Assembly: GCA_963844315.1 (NCBI GenBank)
Contig: CAWJOC010000002.1
Span: 1-64,000 of the forward strand
From: CAWAVN01 sp963844315
Lineage (GTDB): Bacteria > Planctomycetota > Planctomycetia > Planctomycetales > Planctomycetaceae
DNA: 64,000 nt
Direction of reading: 5' to 3'
In this document: one piece after another, positions 29,349-39,743 of the stretch
Position numbering within the stretch: the stretch's first letter is position 1
Layout: every line of letters begins with the position of its first letter
Notes under the pieces: model-generated
What the model was told of the DNA's origin: nothing
The model's database searches: none
What the model saw: the letters and a program-made list of their open reading frames with translations, nothing else
Made by a program: the position numbers and the translations under genes

Positions 29349-29876
29349 CTACCCATTCTCCAGATCTTCCGGCTCCATCGCGGCGATGTGGGGCAGGTGG
29401 CGGTAGTGGTCGTTGTAGTCGAGACCGTAGCCCACGACGAATTCATCCGGGATCTCGAAGCCGACGTAATCGGGTTTGAGAGGGACTACGGTGCGGGCGG
29501 TTTTCCATAAGAGAACGCAGGTCCGCACGCTGGCCACGTTCCTTTGGCTGATGGCTTCGTAAATGGCGCTTAAGGTGTGGCCGGTGTCGAGGATGTCATC
29601 CACCAACAAGACGTGGCGTCCTTTGAGGTCGGGAACCCGGTCCACGTTAAAGGCCAATTCGCCGCGCGTGGTGGTCGCTCCCCGGTAACTGGAAGCCTCC
29701 AACAGTCCCACCTTCAGCGGCAGATCCATTTGCCGAATCAAATCGGAAAGAAAGATCAGGCAGCCGGTTAAGACCCCCAAGACGGTGAGGGGTTTGTCCG
29801 CGAAATCGTCGGAGATTTGCCTCCCCAAGACCTGAACCCGTGTTTGGATCATGGCTTCGGTGAGCAGCATCCGCAT
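29349..29876 (-). CDS. hpt: Hypoxanthine phosphoribosyltransferase
   Basis: Purine salvage: transfers phosphoribose from PRPP to hypoxanthine or guanine. 175 residues, intact, typical length. The PRPP-binding motif is VLLVDDILDTGHTL at residues 89-102. The hood segment LGVLTGCLIFLSDLIRQ and SYRGATTTRGEL, and the base-binding KPDYVGFEIPDEFVVGYGLD near the end, are all standard. GGAGA precedes the ATG. The gene is isolated: a 489-base gap follows upstream and the Tat-signal protein gene downstream. Confidence 0.95.
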   Translation of the reverse strand: MRMLLTEAMIQTRVQVLGRQISDDFADKPLTVLGVLTGCLIFLSDLIRQMDLPLKVGLLEASSYRGATTTRGELAFNVDRVPDLKGRHVLLVDDILDTGHTLSAIYEAISQRNVASVRTCVLLWKTARTVVPLKPDYVGFEIPDEFVVGYGLDYNDHYRHLPHIAAMEPEDLENG

Positions 29877-30365
29877 CGGGAAATCTCCGAAATGTGGTTA
29901 GGTCCGCGTTTTTTCCGTAACGCTTCGTTTCGGAACATCAATATAACTTCAATAGATTAGGCGCTGGGATTTGCAACGGATGTTCAATAGGGGAAATTAC
30001 GAAAACTGACATTAAAACGATCACTGATGCTTGACAACCTTCCTCTAACATCGTTCTCTTAATAGCGGATTATGGAATCTTGGCAAGAATGGCTCGATAG
30101 TTCATCCCACCCCAAAACATACCACGAATCTCGCCCGCCTTTAACACCCACGATGATTGTCGTTTTTTAAGATGCCAGCCCGGACTGAAAAACCCCTAAC
30201 AAAGGTGGCACAAACATTCCTGTCTGTGCAATCAATCCACACAGACAGGAATGTCTGTGCCACCTACCGGACATAACCCCCTAATCCTAAAAACCAACCT
30301 TGAACTTCCCCATCTCTCCTTTGGTGAGGCGCGCCGAGGGGAGTTCACATTCAGGAGGCACTTTG
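29877..30365. other. Divergent promoter region with one REPIN
   Basis: 489 bases between divergent hpt and the DUF1501 gene. Apart from the family B pair at 30203-30265, I see nothing coding. TTGACA at 30031 has no matching -10 box at the right distance, so no promoter is called. Confidence 0.5.
30203..30265. repeat. Inverted-repeat pair, family B
   Basis: AGGTGGCACAAACATTCCTG... and its inverse (CAGGAATGTCTGTGCCACCT) around a 9-base spacer. The left arm has AAACA where the right arm pairs with AGACA, a single mismatch as also seen at 16943. Confidence 0.9.
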
Positions 30366-31665
30366 ATGGCTTTAAATCCTTCTCGTCGAGAGTTTTTGCA
30401 CGTCGGCTTTGCGGGTGGAATCGGGATTTCGCTCGCCCAATACCTCCAGCTTCAAAAAGCTCAGGCCGACATTAAGAATTACGAGTCCAAGGAAGGCACC
30501 GCCAAGAATGTGATCTTCATCTACCTGCCTGGCGGGGCCGCCCATCAGGAAACCTTCGATCCCAAACCCTTCGCCCCGATTGAATACCGCGGGCCGATGA
30601 ACTCCATCGACACCAATGTGTCAGGCGTCCGGATCAACGAAAAGCTGGTCAACACCGCGAAAATTTGCGACAAGATCGCCATTTGCCGCTCGATGACCCA
30701 CGGCGAAGCCGCCCACGAACGCGGCACTCACAACATGTTCACCGGCTATCGGCCCAGCCCGGCGTTGAACTTTCCCAGCATGGGCAGCGTGGTGACCCAC
30801 GAATTCGGTCCCGCGGAACAACCTGCCGCAATACGTTTGCATCCCCAACCAGCCCAACGAATTCGCCGGCACGGGTTATTTGAGCTCGTCGTTTGCCCCA
30901 TTCAGTTTGGGTTCCGACCCGTCGGACGGCGGCTTTACGGTGCGCGACCTGCAATTGCCCGGCGGCGTGGACACCAACCGCTTCGCCCGCCGTCGCAAGG
31001 TGCTCGATACGGTCAACGATTACTTCGCCCACAAGGAAAAAGCCGATTCGCTCGATGCCGTCGATAGTTTTTATCAACGGGCCTACGCGATGGTGAGTTC
31101 CGATACCGCCCGCGAAGCGTTCAACATCAACGCCGAACCGGCCCCGCTCCGCGATGAATACGGGCGGAACACCGCCGGTGCCCGGATGCTTTTGGCCCGC
31201 AGGCTTGTGGAAGGCGGCGCGCGGTTCGTCACGCTGACCTACGGCGGTTGGGACATGCACGACAACATCCACGGCAGCATGAACAACCAATTGCCGGCGT
31301 TCGATCAGGCATTTGCCGCCTTGATCCGCGATTTGGATCAGCGGGGCATCCTGAAAGATACTTTGGTTTGCGTGGCGTCCGAGTTTGGGCGGACTCCCAA
31401 AATCAACGGGACCGCCGGCCGCGACCACTGGCCCAAGGTGTTCAGCGTGGTTCTGGCGGGTGGCGGAATTAAGGGCGGAATCGTGTATGGTTCCTCGGAC
31501 GCCACCGGCAGCGAACCCGAAGAAGACGCCCTCACGGTTGTGGACTGGGCCACCACGATTTACCATTGCATTGGGATTAAAGCCGACAAGGAACTGATGT
31601 CCCCCGGCGATCGTCCGATTGAAATCGTGGACGGCGGAAAAGTCCGCAAAGAACTGCTCGCCTAA
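30366..31665 (+). CDS. DUF1501 domain protein (one frameshift)
   Basis: AGGAGG lies 8 bases before the ATG at 30366. The N-terminus SRREFLHVGFAGGIG is a Tat-like export signal. The DUF1501 body includes VIFIYLPGGAAHQETFDPKP, EHG/HGEAAHERGTHNMFTGY, then in the next frame NNLPQYVCIPNQPNEFAGTG, VTLTYGGWDMHDNI, LVCVASEFGRTPKING and GRDHWPKVFSVVLAGGG. One extra C near 30811 causes the slip. DUF1501 proteins are alkaline-phosphatase-superfamily relatives, abundant in planctomycetes and nearly always next to DUF1549/DUF1553 cytochrome-like genes, as here. The substrate is unknown. It is the first gene of a four-gene cluster. Confidence 0.93.
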
Positions 31666-31773
31666 CGGATTTTCCCCCTTCGCCTCGGCCCGTTGCTAAA
31701 ATGAATCCACGGGCCGAGGCGAATTTTCCCTGCCTGAGATCCCGCCCCTATCAAAAACCCTCCGAGGTCGGTC

Positions 31774-34233
31774 ATGAAGCCTCTTCCCGTTGGCTGCTTT
31801 CTTCTGTTGGCGGTGGCGATTTGCCTGCCGTCAACTCTTCCCGCCGCTTCGCCTGCCCTTTCGATCATTCAACCGCGCGGCGTGCAGCGTGGCGTCGAAA
31901 CCGTGGTGACTTTCAGCGGGGCCAGGCTGGATGATGCCCAGGAAATTTTCTTCTACCGCCCCGGCGTCACGGCGACCAAAATTGAACCCGTGGATGCCAA
32001 CTCGATCAAGGTGACGCTGAACGTCGCCGCCGATTGCCGGGTGGGGGAACACATCGCCCAGGTCCGCACGAAAACGGGCATCAGCGATTACCGCACGTTT
32101 TGGGTGGGGGCGCTGCCCGCTGCTGACGAAAAAGAACCGAACAGCGAATTCGAGACCCCGCAGCCAATCGCGATGGGAACCACCGTGGCGGGCGTGGCGC
32201 AGAGCGAAGATGTGGATTACTTCGTCGTCACTGTCAAGAAGGGCGACCGCATTTCGGCGGAAGTGGAAGCCATGCGGCTGGGAACGACCATGTTCGATCC
32301 CTACGTGGCCATTTTGGACAGCAAACGGTTTGAACTCGCGGTCGCGGATGATTCGCCGCTGGTTTATCAAGATTCCGTGGCTTCGGTCGTCGCGCCGGAA
32401 GATGGCAACTACATCATTGAAGTCCGCGAAAGCGCCTACGGCGGCAACGGCAATTGCCAATACCGCTTGCACGTCGGCCATTTCCCCAGGCCCACGGCGG
32501 TCTATCCCGCCGGGGGGCAAATCGGGCAGGAAGTCGAAGTGAACTTCCTGGGCGTGCCTTCGGGCGTCTTTTCGCAGAAGTTCAAACTGCCCGCCGCCGT
32601 GGAAGAGAACTACGGCCTCTTGCCCAGCGATGCCACTGGCGTGCCGCCTTCGGAAAATCCGTTCCGCTTGTTCCCGCACGGCAACGTGTTGGAAGCCGAG
32701 CCGAACGATGACTTCAAAACCCCGACCTCCGCAACGTTGCCCTTGGCGTTTAATGGCATCATTGAAAAAGATGATGACGTGGACTGCTTCAAATTCGCCG
32801 CCAAGAAAGGCGAAGTCTACGAAGTCGAATGTTACGCCCGGCGGATTCGCTCGGCTCTCGATCCGGTGATGAATATTTACCAGGCCGATGGCGCGAGTCT
32901 TGCGGGCAATGATGACTCGCGCGGGACCGACAGCTATCTTAGGTTCAGCGTCCCGGCGGATGGGGAATATATCCTCCGCATCACCGACCACTTGGGCCGG
33001 GGCGGGGCGGATTTTGTTTATCGCGTGGAGTTCACCCCCGTTGTGCCCAGCCTGACTTTGGGTATTCCCCGCACCACCCGCTACGGGCAAGAACGGCAAA
33101 CGATCTACGTTCCCAAAGGCAACCGCTTCGCCACGCTGATTTCCGCGAATCGTCTGAACTTCGGCGGGGATTTGGTTTTGGAAGGCCAGGGGCTTCCGGC
33201 GGGCCTCAAGATGCACGCCCTGCCCATGACCGCCAACATGAGCCAGATGCCCGTGGTGTTTGAAGCGGCCGCCGATGCCCCGCTGGCCGGAGCCTTGGTG
33301 GATTTCACCGCGAAACACGCCGATCCCGCCCAAAACATCCGCGGCGGATTTGCGAACAAGGCCGACATGATTATCAGTTCCCCAGGCCAATCGCTGTATT
33401 GGACCTGCGACGTGAACCGATTGGCCATTGCCGTGGTGGAGGAGTTGCCCTTCACCTTGCAGATCGTGGAACCCAAAGTGCCCATCGTCAAAAATGGGTC
33501 GATGCAGCTCAAAATCGTGGCCACGAAGAAAGCCGGCTGGGACGAAGCGATCAACGTGGAGTTTCCCTTCCGTCCGCCGGGAATCGGGGCGGGAAGCTCG
33601 ATCGACATTCCCAAAGGCCAGACCGAAGCGTTCTACCCGCTGAATGCCAACGGCAACGCGGCTTTGGGCAAATGGCCGATGTACGTGATTGGCCAGGCCA
33701 ACATCAACGGAGCCGCGTGGGCGGCTTCGCAATTGGCGACGCTGGAAATCGCCGACCCTTATGTCCAATTCGCCATGGACCGCACCGCGACGGAGCAAGG
33801 CAAACCAACGGAAATCGTCTGTAAGATCTCAACGACGACGCCGTTTGAAGGCAACGCGAAAGTCACGCTGCTCGGCCTGCCCAACAAAGTCACCGCCCCG
33901 GAAATGGAATTCAATAAAGACACGCAGGAACTGGTCTTCAAAATCACCACAGACCCCACCAGTCCGGAAGGCAAGCACAAAAATGTGTTCGCCCAAGTGG
34001 TGATCCCTCAAAACAACGAACTCGTGGTGCATGCGAACGTGGGGACGACGGAACTGCAAATCGACAAGCCCTTGCCGCCGCCCAAGGAAACTCCAATGCC
34101 GGCCCCCATGCCGACCGCTGTCGCGAAAACGGAACCCCCCAAAACGGAAGAACCGCCCCCCAAAAGGTTGACCCGGCTGGAGCAACTGAGGCTCGATGCC
34201 CAGAAGAAAGCCGAAGCCGGCGGCATGAAGTAA
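31774..34233 (+). CDS. Secreted protein with pre-peptidase C-terminal (PPC) domains
   Basis: 819 residues, intact. A signal peptide (KPLPVGCFLLLAVAICLPST) is followed by an IPT/TIG-like start (IIQPRGVQRGVETVVTFSGA). Two PPC domains follow, each with EPN and VDYF/VDCF marks: EKEPNSEFETPQPIAMG...DVDYFVV (about 120-225) and EAEPNDDFKTPTSATLPL...DVDCFKF (about 308-420). Then come beta-sandwich regions and a proline/lysine-rich tail (PLPPPKETPMPAPMPTAV). PPC domains usually help fold or anchor exported enzymes. No enzyme core is visible, so it may be structural. Cluster partners are DUF1501, DUF1549/1553 and the cytochrome-WD40 protein. Confidence 0.9.
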   Translation: MKPLPVGCFLLLAVAICLPSTLPAASPALSIIQPRGVQRGVETVVTFSGARLDDAQEIFFYRPGVTATKIEPVDANSIKVTLNVAADCRVGEHIAQVRTKTGISDYRTFWVGALPAADEKEPNSEFETPQPIAMGTTVAGVAQSEDVDYFVVTVKKGDRISAEVEAMRLGTTMFDPYVAILDSKRFELAVADDSPLVYQDSVASVVAPEDGNYIIEVRESAYGGNGNCQYRLHVGHFPRPTAVYPAGGQIGQEVEVNFLGVPSGVFSQKFKLPAAVEENYGLLPSDATGVPPSENPFRLFPHGNVLEAEPNDDFKTPTSATLPLAFNGIIEKDDDVDCFKFAAKKGEVYEVECYARRIRSALDPVMNIYQADGASLAGNDDSRGTDSYLRFSVPADGEYILRITDHLGRGGADFVYRVEFTPVVPSLTLGIPRTTRYGQERQTIYVPKGNRFATLISANRLNFGGDLVLEGQGLPAGLKMHALPMTANMSQMPVVFEAAADAPLAGALVDFTAKHADPAQNIRGGFANKADMIISSPGQSLYWTCDVNRLAIAVVEELPFTLQIVEPKVPIVKNGSMQLKIVATKKAGWDEAINVEFPFRPPGIGAGSSIDIPKGQTEAFYPLNANGNAALGKWPMYVIGQANINGAAWAASQLATLEIADPYVQFAMDRTATEQGKPTEIVCKISTTTPFEGNAKVTLLGLPNKVTAPEMEFNKDTQELVFKITTDPTSPEGKHKNVFAQVVIPQNNELVVHANVGTTELQIDKPLPPPKETPMPAPMPTAVAKTEPPKTEEPPPKRLTRLEQLRLDAQKKAEAGGMK

Positions 34234-34244
34234 ATGTTCCGAGA

Positions 34245-34337
34245 AGCCGCGCACAAAGTAAGCGGTTCAACAGAGCCGCGCACGCAGTAAGCGGCTGATC
34301 GGAGAAGAGTGACCGCTTACTTCGTGCGCGGCTCTTT
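34245..34337. repeat. Three-arm array, family A
   Basis: Two direct arms (34245-34265 and 34273-34294) and one inverted arm (34313-34337, ending GGCTCTTT). The two direct arms differ at a few bases (ACAAAG versus ACGCAG). It lies between the PPC and DUF1549 genes, which otherwise share a direction. Confidence 0.9.
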
Positions 34338-34364
34338 AATTTAGTATACACAAGGATCTTCATC

Positions 34365-36794
34365 ATGCGATTGACTCAATGGCTTGCTTTCGGTTTGGTG
34401 CTTTTGGCCGCCGGAGGAGCAGGAGCGGCGGAGTCGCAACCCGCGCAGCTCAACGTTTACCCGGCGGATGTCCACCTCAACACGACCCGCGACCGGCAAT
34501 CGATCATCGTGCAGGCGGTTTATGCGAGCGGCCTGACCGAAGATGTGACGCACATGGCCCAGTTCGCCTTGGCGAATCCCGCCTTGGTGAAGCTCGAAGC
34601 ACAAACCCTCTATCCGCAGGCCGACGGGCAAACGGAACTCACCGTGACGCACGCGGGCTTGAGCGTGAAAGTTCCCGTGACGGTCCAAAACGCCGCCGCT
34701 GACCGGCCGATCAGTTTTCAACTCGACATCATGCCGGTCTTTATGAAGGCGGGCTGCAACATGGGCAGTTGCCACGGGGCCGCGCGCGGGAAAGATGGCT
34801 TCCGCTTGTCGCTGTTCGGCTTTGATCCCCAAGGCGACCATTTCCGCCTGACCCGCGAAATCGCAGGTCGGCGGATCAATCTCGCGTTGCCTCATGAAAG
34901 CCTCGCAGTGGAAAAAGCCGCCGGGCTTGTGCCGCACACCGGCGGCAAACGCTTCGAGAAAGGCGGCGAACTCTATAACACGCTCATCCGCTGGCTGGAA
35001 GCGGGCGCTCCCAACGATGCCACCGAACCCGCCAAAGTCGTGGCGGTCGAACTCTTCCCCAAGAACGCCGTGCTGAACGGGGCCGATGCCACGCAGAAGC
35101 TCACCGTCCGGGCCAAGTATTCCGACGGGACCGACCGCGATGTGACATCGCTCGCCTTCTTCATGACCAATAACGACAACTCGGCGGAAGTCTCGCAAGA
35201 AGGCATCGTCACCGCCGGAGAACGCGGCGAAGCCTTTCTGATGGCCCGCTTCGAAACGCACACCGTCGGCTCGCACTTCATCGTCTTGCCCAAAGACCTC
35301 AAGTTCGAATGGCCGAACGTCGCCGAAAACAACTACGTCGATACCTTCATCAACAACAAGCTGAAAAAGCTGCGGATCATTCCGTCGGACATTTGCACCG
35401 ATGAGGAATTTCTCCGCCGTGCCCATCTCGACATCATCGGCGTTTTGCCCACCGTGGAAGAATACACCAAGTTCATGCAGAACCCCGCGTCCAACAAGCG
35501 GGAGCAGCTTGTGGATGAGCTATTGGGCCGCAAGGAATTCGTCGAACTGTGGGTGATGAAATGGGCGGAACTCCTGCAAGTCCGCACCGTGGCCAACCGC
35601 GTCGAATACAAGCCCATGCTAAGGTATTACAACTGGCTCCAAGAGCGGATTCAAAACAACGTCCCGATGGACAAGATGGTGCAGGAACTGCTTGCCGCCA
35701 ATGGTGGGACGTTCGCCAACGCCGCCACGAATTACTATCAGGCCGAGCAGGACACCTTGAAGACCGCCGAGAACGTCGCGCAAGTCTTCATGGGTATGCG
35801 GATTCAATGTGCCCAATGCCATAACCATCCCTTCGACCGCTGGACGATGGATGATTACTACAGTTTCTCGGCGTTCTTCTCGCAAATCGGACGAAAGCAA
35901 GGAGAAGACCCGCGCGAGCTGATCATCTTCAACCGGGGCGGCGGCGAAGTGAACCATCCGGTCGGCGGGCGGGTGATGCAGCCCAAGTTCCTGGGCGGTG
36001 CGGTTCCCGACGTGGCCGGCAAAGACCGCCGCGAAGTCATGGCCAAATGGCTGGCTTCCGCCGAAAATCCTTACTTCGCCACGAATCTTGCAAACATCGT
36101 CTGGGCCCACTTTTTTGGCCGGGGCATCATTCATGAAGTGGACGACGTCCGCGTGAGTAACCCCGCCGTCAATCCGGAACTTCTGGACGAACTCGGCAAA
36201 CGCTTCACCGGGTACAATTACGATTTCAAGAAGCTGGTCAGGGACATCTGCACTTCGCGGACCTATCAGCTTTCGACCGCGGCCAATGAAACCAACGCCT
36301 CCGACATGCGGAACTTCTCGCACGCGGTGCTTCGCCGGATGCGGGCGGAAACCATGCTGGATTCCATCACGCAGGTCACCGACACCAAAAACAAATTCCA
36401 AGGGCTGCCCCTGGGAGCCAGGGCCGTGCAAATCGCCAACGGCAACACGTCCACGTACTTCCTCACGACCTTCGGCCGCGCGACCCGTGAGACCGTTTGC
36501 TCCTGCGAAGTCAAGATGGAGCCGAACCTCTCGCAGGCTCTGCACATGCTCAATGGCGACACCGCGAACACGAAAATCCAGCAAGGCAAGCTCGTGGAGA
36601 CGCGCCTCACCGCCGGCAAAAAGCCCGAGGAAATCGTGGAAGAGCTTTATATCCTCTGCGTCTCGCGAAAACCCAACGAAAAGGAACGGGCCTCGCTCGC
36701 CGCCGTGCTTGCCGAGGAAAAGGACCAAAAAGGTGCGCTGGAAGACATTTTCTGGGCACTCTTGAACTCCCGCGAGTTCTTGTTCAACCACTAG
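34365..36794 (+). CDS. DUF1549/DUF1553 protein with Ig-like domains
   Basis: 809 residues, intact. The signal peptide LTQWLAFGLVLLAAGGAGAA is followed by a Big-2-like Ig domain (LNVYPADVHLNTTRDRQSII), then GCNMGSCHGAARGKDGFRLS with a CxxxCH haem-like motif, a second Ig-like domain (VELFPKNAVLNGADATQKLT), then DUF1549 (YVDTFINNKLKKLRIIPSDI, FLRRAHLDIIGVLPT). A second cysteine site, RIQCAQCHNHPFDRW, lies next, followed by DUF1553 (ENPYFATNLANIVWAHFFGR through LNSREFLFNH). The CxxCH could bind haem c. The function of this planctomycete family is unknown. It always pairs with DUF1501. AAGGAT lies before the ATG. Confidence 0.94.
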   Translation: MRLTQWLAFGLVLLAAGGAGAAESQPAQLNVYPADVHLNTTRDRQSIIVQAVYASGLTEDVTHMAQFALANPALVKLEAQTLYPQADGQTELTVTHAGLSVKVPVTVQNAAADRPISFQLDIMPVFMKAGCNMGSCHGAARGKDGFRLSLFGFDPQGDHFRLTREIAGRRINLALPHESLAVEKAAGLVPHTGGKRFEKGGELYNTLIRWLEAGAPNDATEPAKVVAVELFPKNAVLNGADATQKLTVRAKYSDGTDRDVTSLAFFMTNNDNSAEVSQEGIVTAGERGEAFLMARFETHTVGSHFIVLPKDLKFEWPNVAENNYVDTFINNKLKKLRIIPSDICTDEEFLRRAHLDIIGVLPTVEEYTKFMQNPASNKREQLVDELLGRKEFVELWVMKWAELLQVRTVANRVEYKPMLRYYNWLQERIQNNVPMDKMVQELLAANGGTFANAATNYYQAEQDTLKTAENVAQVFMGMRIQCAQCHNHPFDRWTMDDYYSFSAFFSQIGRKQGEDPRELIIFNRGGGEVNHPVGGRVMQPKFLGGAVPDVAGKDRREVMAKWLASAENPYFATNLANIVWAHFFGRGIIHEVDDVRVSNPAVNPELLDELGKRFTGYNYDFKKLVRDICTSRTYQLSTAANETNASDMRNFSHAVLRRMRAETMLDSITQVTDTKNKFQGLPLGARAVQIANGNTSTYFLTTFGRATRETVCSCEVKMEPNLSQALHMLNGDTANTKIQQGKLVETRLTAGKKPEEIVEELYILCVSRKPNEKERASLAAVLAEEKDQKGALEDIFWALLNSREFLFNH

Positions 36795-36831
36795 TGAAAC
36801 TCTGCTTTGCCGCAATCAAAAAGTATGAATA

Positions 36832-36953
36832 TGTCCCTTCTCCCCTGGGGAGAAGGGGGCCGAAGGCCGGATGAGGGGGGACGATAAAAGTTGGACGTTG
36901 ATTAAACCACTTGTCCCCTCACCCTAGCCCTCTCCCCAGGGGAGAGGGGACAA
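36832..36953. repeat. Repeat family D, extended pair
   Basis: TCCCTTCTCCCCTGGGGAGA with GGCCGAAGGCCGGATGAGGG at the left and CTTGTCCCCTCACCCTAGCC...GGGGAGAGGGGACA at the right. It lies between the DUF1549 and WD40 genes. Confidence 0.87.
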
Positions 36954-37036
36954 AACAGATCTAAGAACTACCGCTTGCTAAAACATTTCTCTATCCCCCC
37001 ATCTCTCAATCGGAACGCCGATTTGGAGTCTTTTCT

Positions 37037-39737
37037 ATGCCTCGTAAACAACTTGCAGTTGCCCTGTCCTTCGTTCTGGCTCCTCTGTCGCTTTTTGCAG
37101 CGGACATGCCCAAGACGACTTATCAGGACCACGTCCAGCCGATCTTCCGGCAGCATTGCGGCTCTTGCCACAATACGGACAAGAAGACCGCGGGCCTGGA
37201 TCTCCTGAACTACACTTCGATGATGCAGGGCGGGGCTTCGGGCGCGGTGATTGAACCCGGCGATGCCGACAACAGCTACCTCTACATGCTGGTGACGCAC
37301 GCCTCGGAACCCGTGATGCCGCCCAAGCAAGAAAAGCTCGCGTCGGCGAATCTGGACTTGATCAAAAAGTGGATCGATGGCGGCGCTTTCGGAAAACGCG
37401 GGCAGCAAAGCCGTGATGAAAAAGCCCAAGCTCGATTTGTCCTTGTCGTCAAGTCCGACGGGGCGTCCGGAAGGACCGCCGCCGATGCCGGAGCTTTTGA
37501 GCCTCCAGCCCGTGGTCCACACCGGAGCCACCACCGCCATCACGGCACTAGCGACCAATCCCTGGTCGCCCTTGGTCGCGGTCAGCGGGCAAAAGCAAGT
37601 GGTTCTGTATAACACCAAAACCCTGGAGCTTGCGGGCGTCTTGCCTTTCCCCGAAGGCGTGCCCCGGTCGCTCAAATTCAGCCAAAATGGCCAATTGCTT
37701 TTGGCGGGCGGCGGGCATGATGCCGCCAGCGGCCGCGTGGTGGTTTGGAACGTCCGCACCGGCGAACGGGTGATTGAAGTCGGCGAGGAACTGGACGCGG
37801 TCCTGGCCGCCGACATTAGTTCCGATCAAACCCTGGTCGCGCTGGGCGGGCCGAGCAAAGTCGTGCGGGTCTATTCCACGGCCACGGGCGAACTCAAATA
37901 CGAACTCAAAAAGCACACCGACTGGATCTACGCCATCGCCTTCAGCCCGGATGGCGTCTTGCTCACCACCGGCGACCGGAACGGCGGCCTCTTAATGTGG
38001 GAAGCCCAAACGGGCAGGGAATACTTGACGCTCTCCGGCCATACCGCCGCCATCACCGACATCTCCTGGCGCTCGGATTCCAACATCGTGGCCTCTTCCA
38101 GTGAAGACACCACGATCAAACTCTGGGAAGTCAACAACGGCAGCCAGGTCAAATCCTGGGGAGCACACGGCGGCGGGGCGGCTTCGGTCGAATTTGCCCG
38201 CGATGGCCGGCTTGTCTCCTGCGGTCGGGACAAAACCACCAAGCTTTGGGACCAGAACGGCGGGCAGGTTCGGGCCTTTCCCGCCTTTGCGGACATCGCC
38301 CTCGAAACGACCATCTGCGATGAAACCAACCAGGTCATTTCCGGCGATTGGACCGGGGCGATCAAAGTTTGGGCCGCCGCCGATGGGAAGGACTTAGGCC
38401 AGATCACCGCGAATCCGTTAAAGCTCGAAGACCAACTGGCCAAAGCCAAGGAAACCCTCGCCGCGAAACAAGCGGAACACAAGACCCTCGCCGAGGCCGC
38501 CGCCGTCGATCAAGCCGCGATGGTGAAAATCCAAACGGACCTTGCCGCCGCCCAGAAAAGCGCCGCGGATCTCGATGCCATGACAAAGGCGCTGCCCGGC
38601 GAAATTGCCAAAGCCAAAGCCGCCGTGGACGCTCTGACGAAAGAAGTCCAAGTCGCCGCCGCACAGGTCACGACGCTCGGCGGAGTGGTCACGCCGCTGG
38701 CGGAATCGCTGACGAAGGCCCAGCAAGCCCTTGAAAAAGCCAAGGACGACAAAGCCCTGGCCGATGCGGTGGCCGCGATCAAAGCACAGGTGGATCAAAA
38801 GCAAGCCGCGCTCGCCGCGGCCCAAAAAACGCAGGCCGACAAAACCGCCCAGATGCAGGCCCAGCAAACCGCCCAAGCCGCGATGGAAAAACAACTCGCC
38901 GACGCAACGGCGGGATTGCCCGTGGCTCAAAAACAAGTCGCCGACCTGACTGCCGCCTTGAAACCCGCCCAGGACAAAGCGGCCCAATCGAAAGCCGCCG
39001 CTGATGGCGTGGCCGCCCAGGTCGCCGCCATTCAGAAAGATGTGGCCCGGTTGGAAGTGGAGATTCAAGTCGCCGCCAAGCAAAAAGCCATCGCGGACTT
39101 GAAGGCGAAAGCCGATGAACTCGCCGCTGCCGCCCAGGTCGCCGCGGATGAGCAGAAAACAGCCGAAGCCAACCTGACAGCGGCGAACCAGGCTGTCGCC
39201 ACGGTGCAAAAGGCGCTCGAAACGGCCAATGCCAACGTGACCGCCACGAAGAAAGTCCTCACCGATGCCACGGCAGCCCAAGCGGCGGCGAATCAAGCGG
39301 TGACGGCGCTCGAAGGCTTGATCCCGGCCCTTCAAGCGACTTTGAAATCCGCCGAGGAAGCCTTGGCGAAATCGCCGGGCGACCAGGAAGTGGCCGCTGC
39401 CGTCACGGCTTGGAAGGCCCTCATCGCCGTCAAAACCCAAGGCTTGGAAACGGCCAAGAAGACCGTGACCGATGCCACCGCTGCTCTGGAAGCGGCGAAA
39501 CCTCCGGTGGTCGCCGCCGAAGCCGCTGCCGCCAAAGCCACGGCGGACTTGGCTGCCGCACAAAAGCAAGTCGCCGACATCACCGCCACGATCAAGCCGC
39601 TTCAAGAAAAAGCTGCTGCTGCCCAGACGCAAGCCACGGGGGCCGCCCAAGCGGTGGAAGCGGGCCAGAAAGAGCTAGAGCAACTCAAAAAAACCGCCCC
39701 GCCCCAAGAAACCGTGGTGCAGGCCAAGGCGAGCTGA
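37037..39737 (+). CDS. Cytochrome c - WD40 - alanine-rich coiled-coil protein (one frameshift)
   Basis: The first frame holds a signal peptide (LAVALSFVLAPLSLFAADMP) and a PSCyt-type cytochrome c domain with haem motif CGSCH (FRQHCGSCHNTDKKTAG) and PVMPPKQEKL (axial methionine candidate). A slip near 37385 joins it to seven or so WD40 repeats (for example HTDWIYAIAFSPDGVLLTTG, TTIKLWEVNN, DKTTKLWDQNG), residues about 130-450. The last about 440 residues are an extreme Ala/Lys/Gln coiled coil (AKAKETLAAKQAEHKTLAEA and many similar heptads). Total about 900 residues. It is probably periplasmic, perhaps redox scaffolding for the cluster. The composition of the tail is unlike the rest of the window. 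Confidence 0.88.
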
Positions 39738-39743
39738 TATCCC

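Noticed and set aside
30031..30060. Promoter with TTGACA at 30031
   Set aside because: No TATAAT-like element lies 16-18 bases downstream; the nearest A/T-rich box is at the wrong distance.
31831..33798. 655-codon open frame on the minus strand
   Set aside because: It is the antisense shadow of the intact PPC-domain gene, with a His/Arg/Gly-rich composition typical of the reverse of a GC-rich gene and no domain.
38418..39650. 410-codon glycine/leucine-rich frame on the minus strand
   Set aside because: Antisense of the Ala/Lys coiled-coil tail; its regular composition is inherited from the repeats in the real gene.
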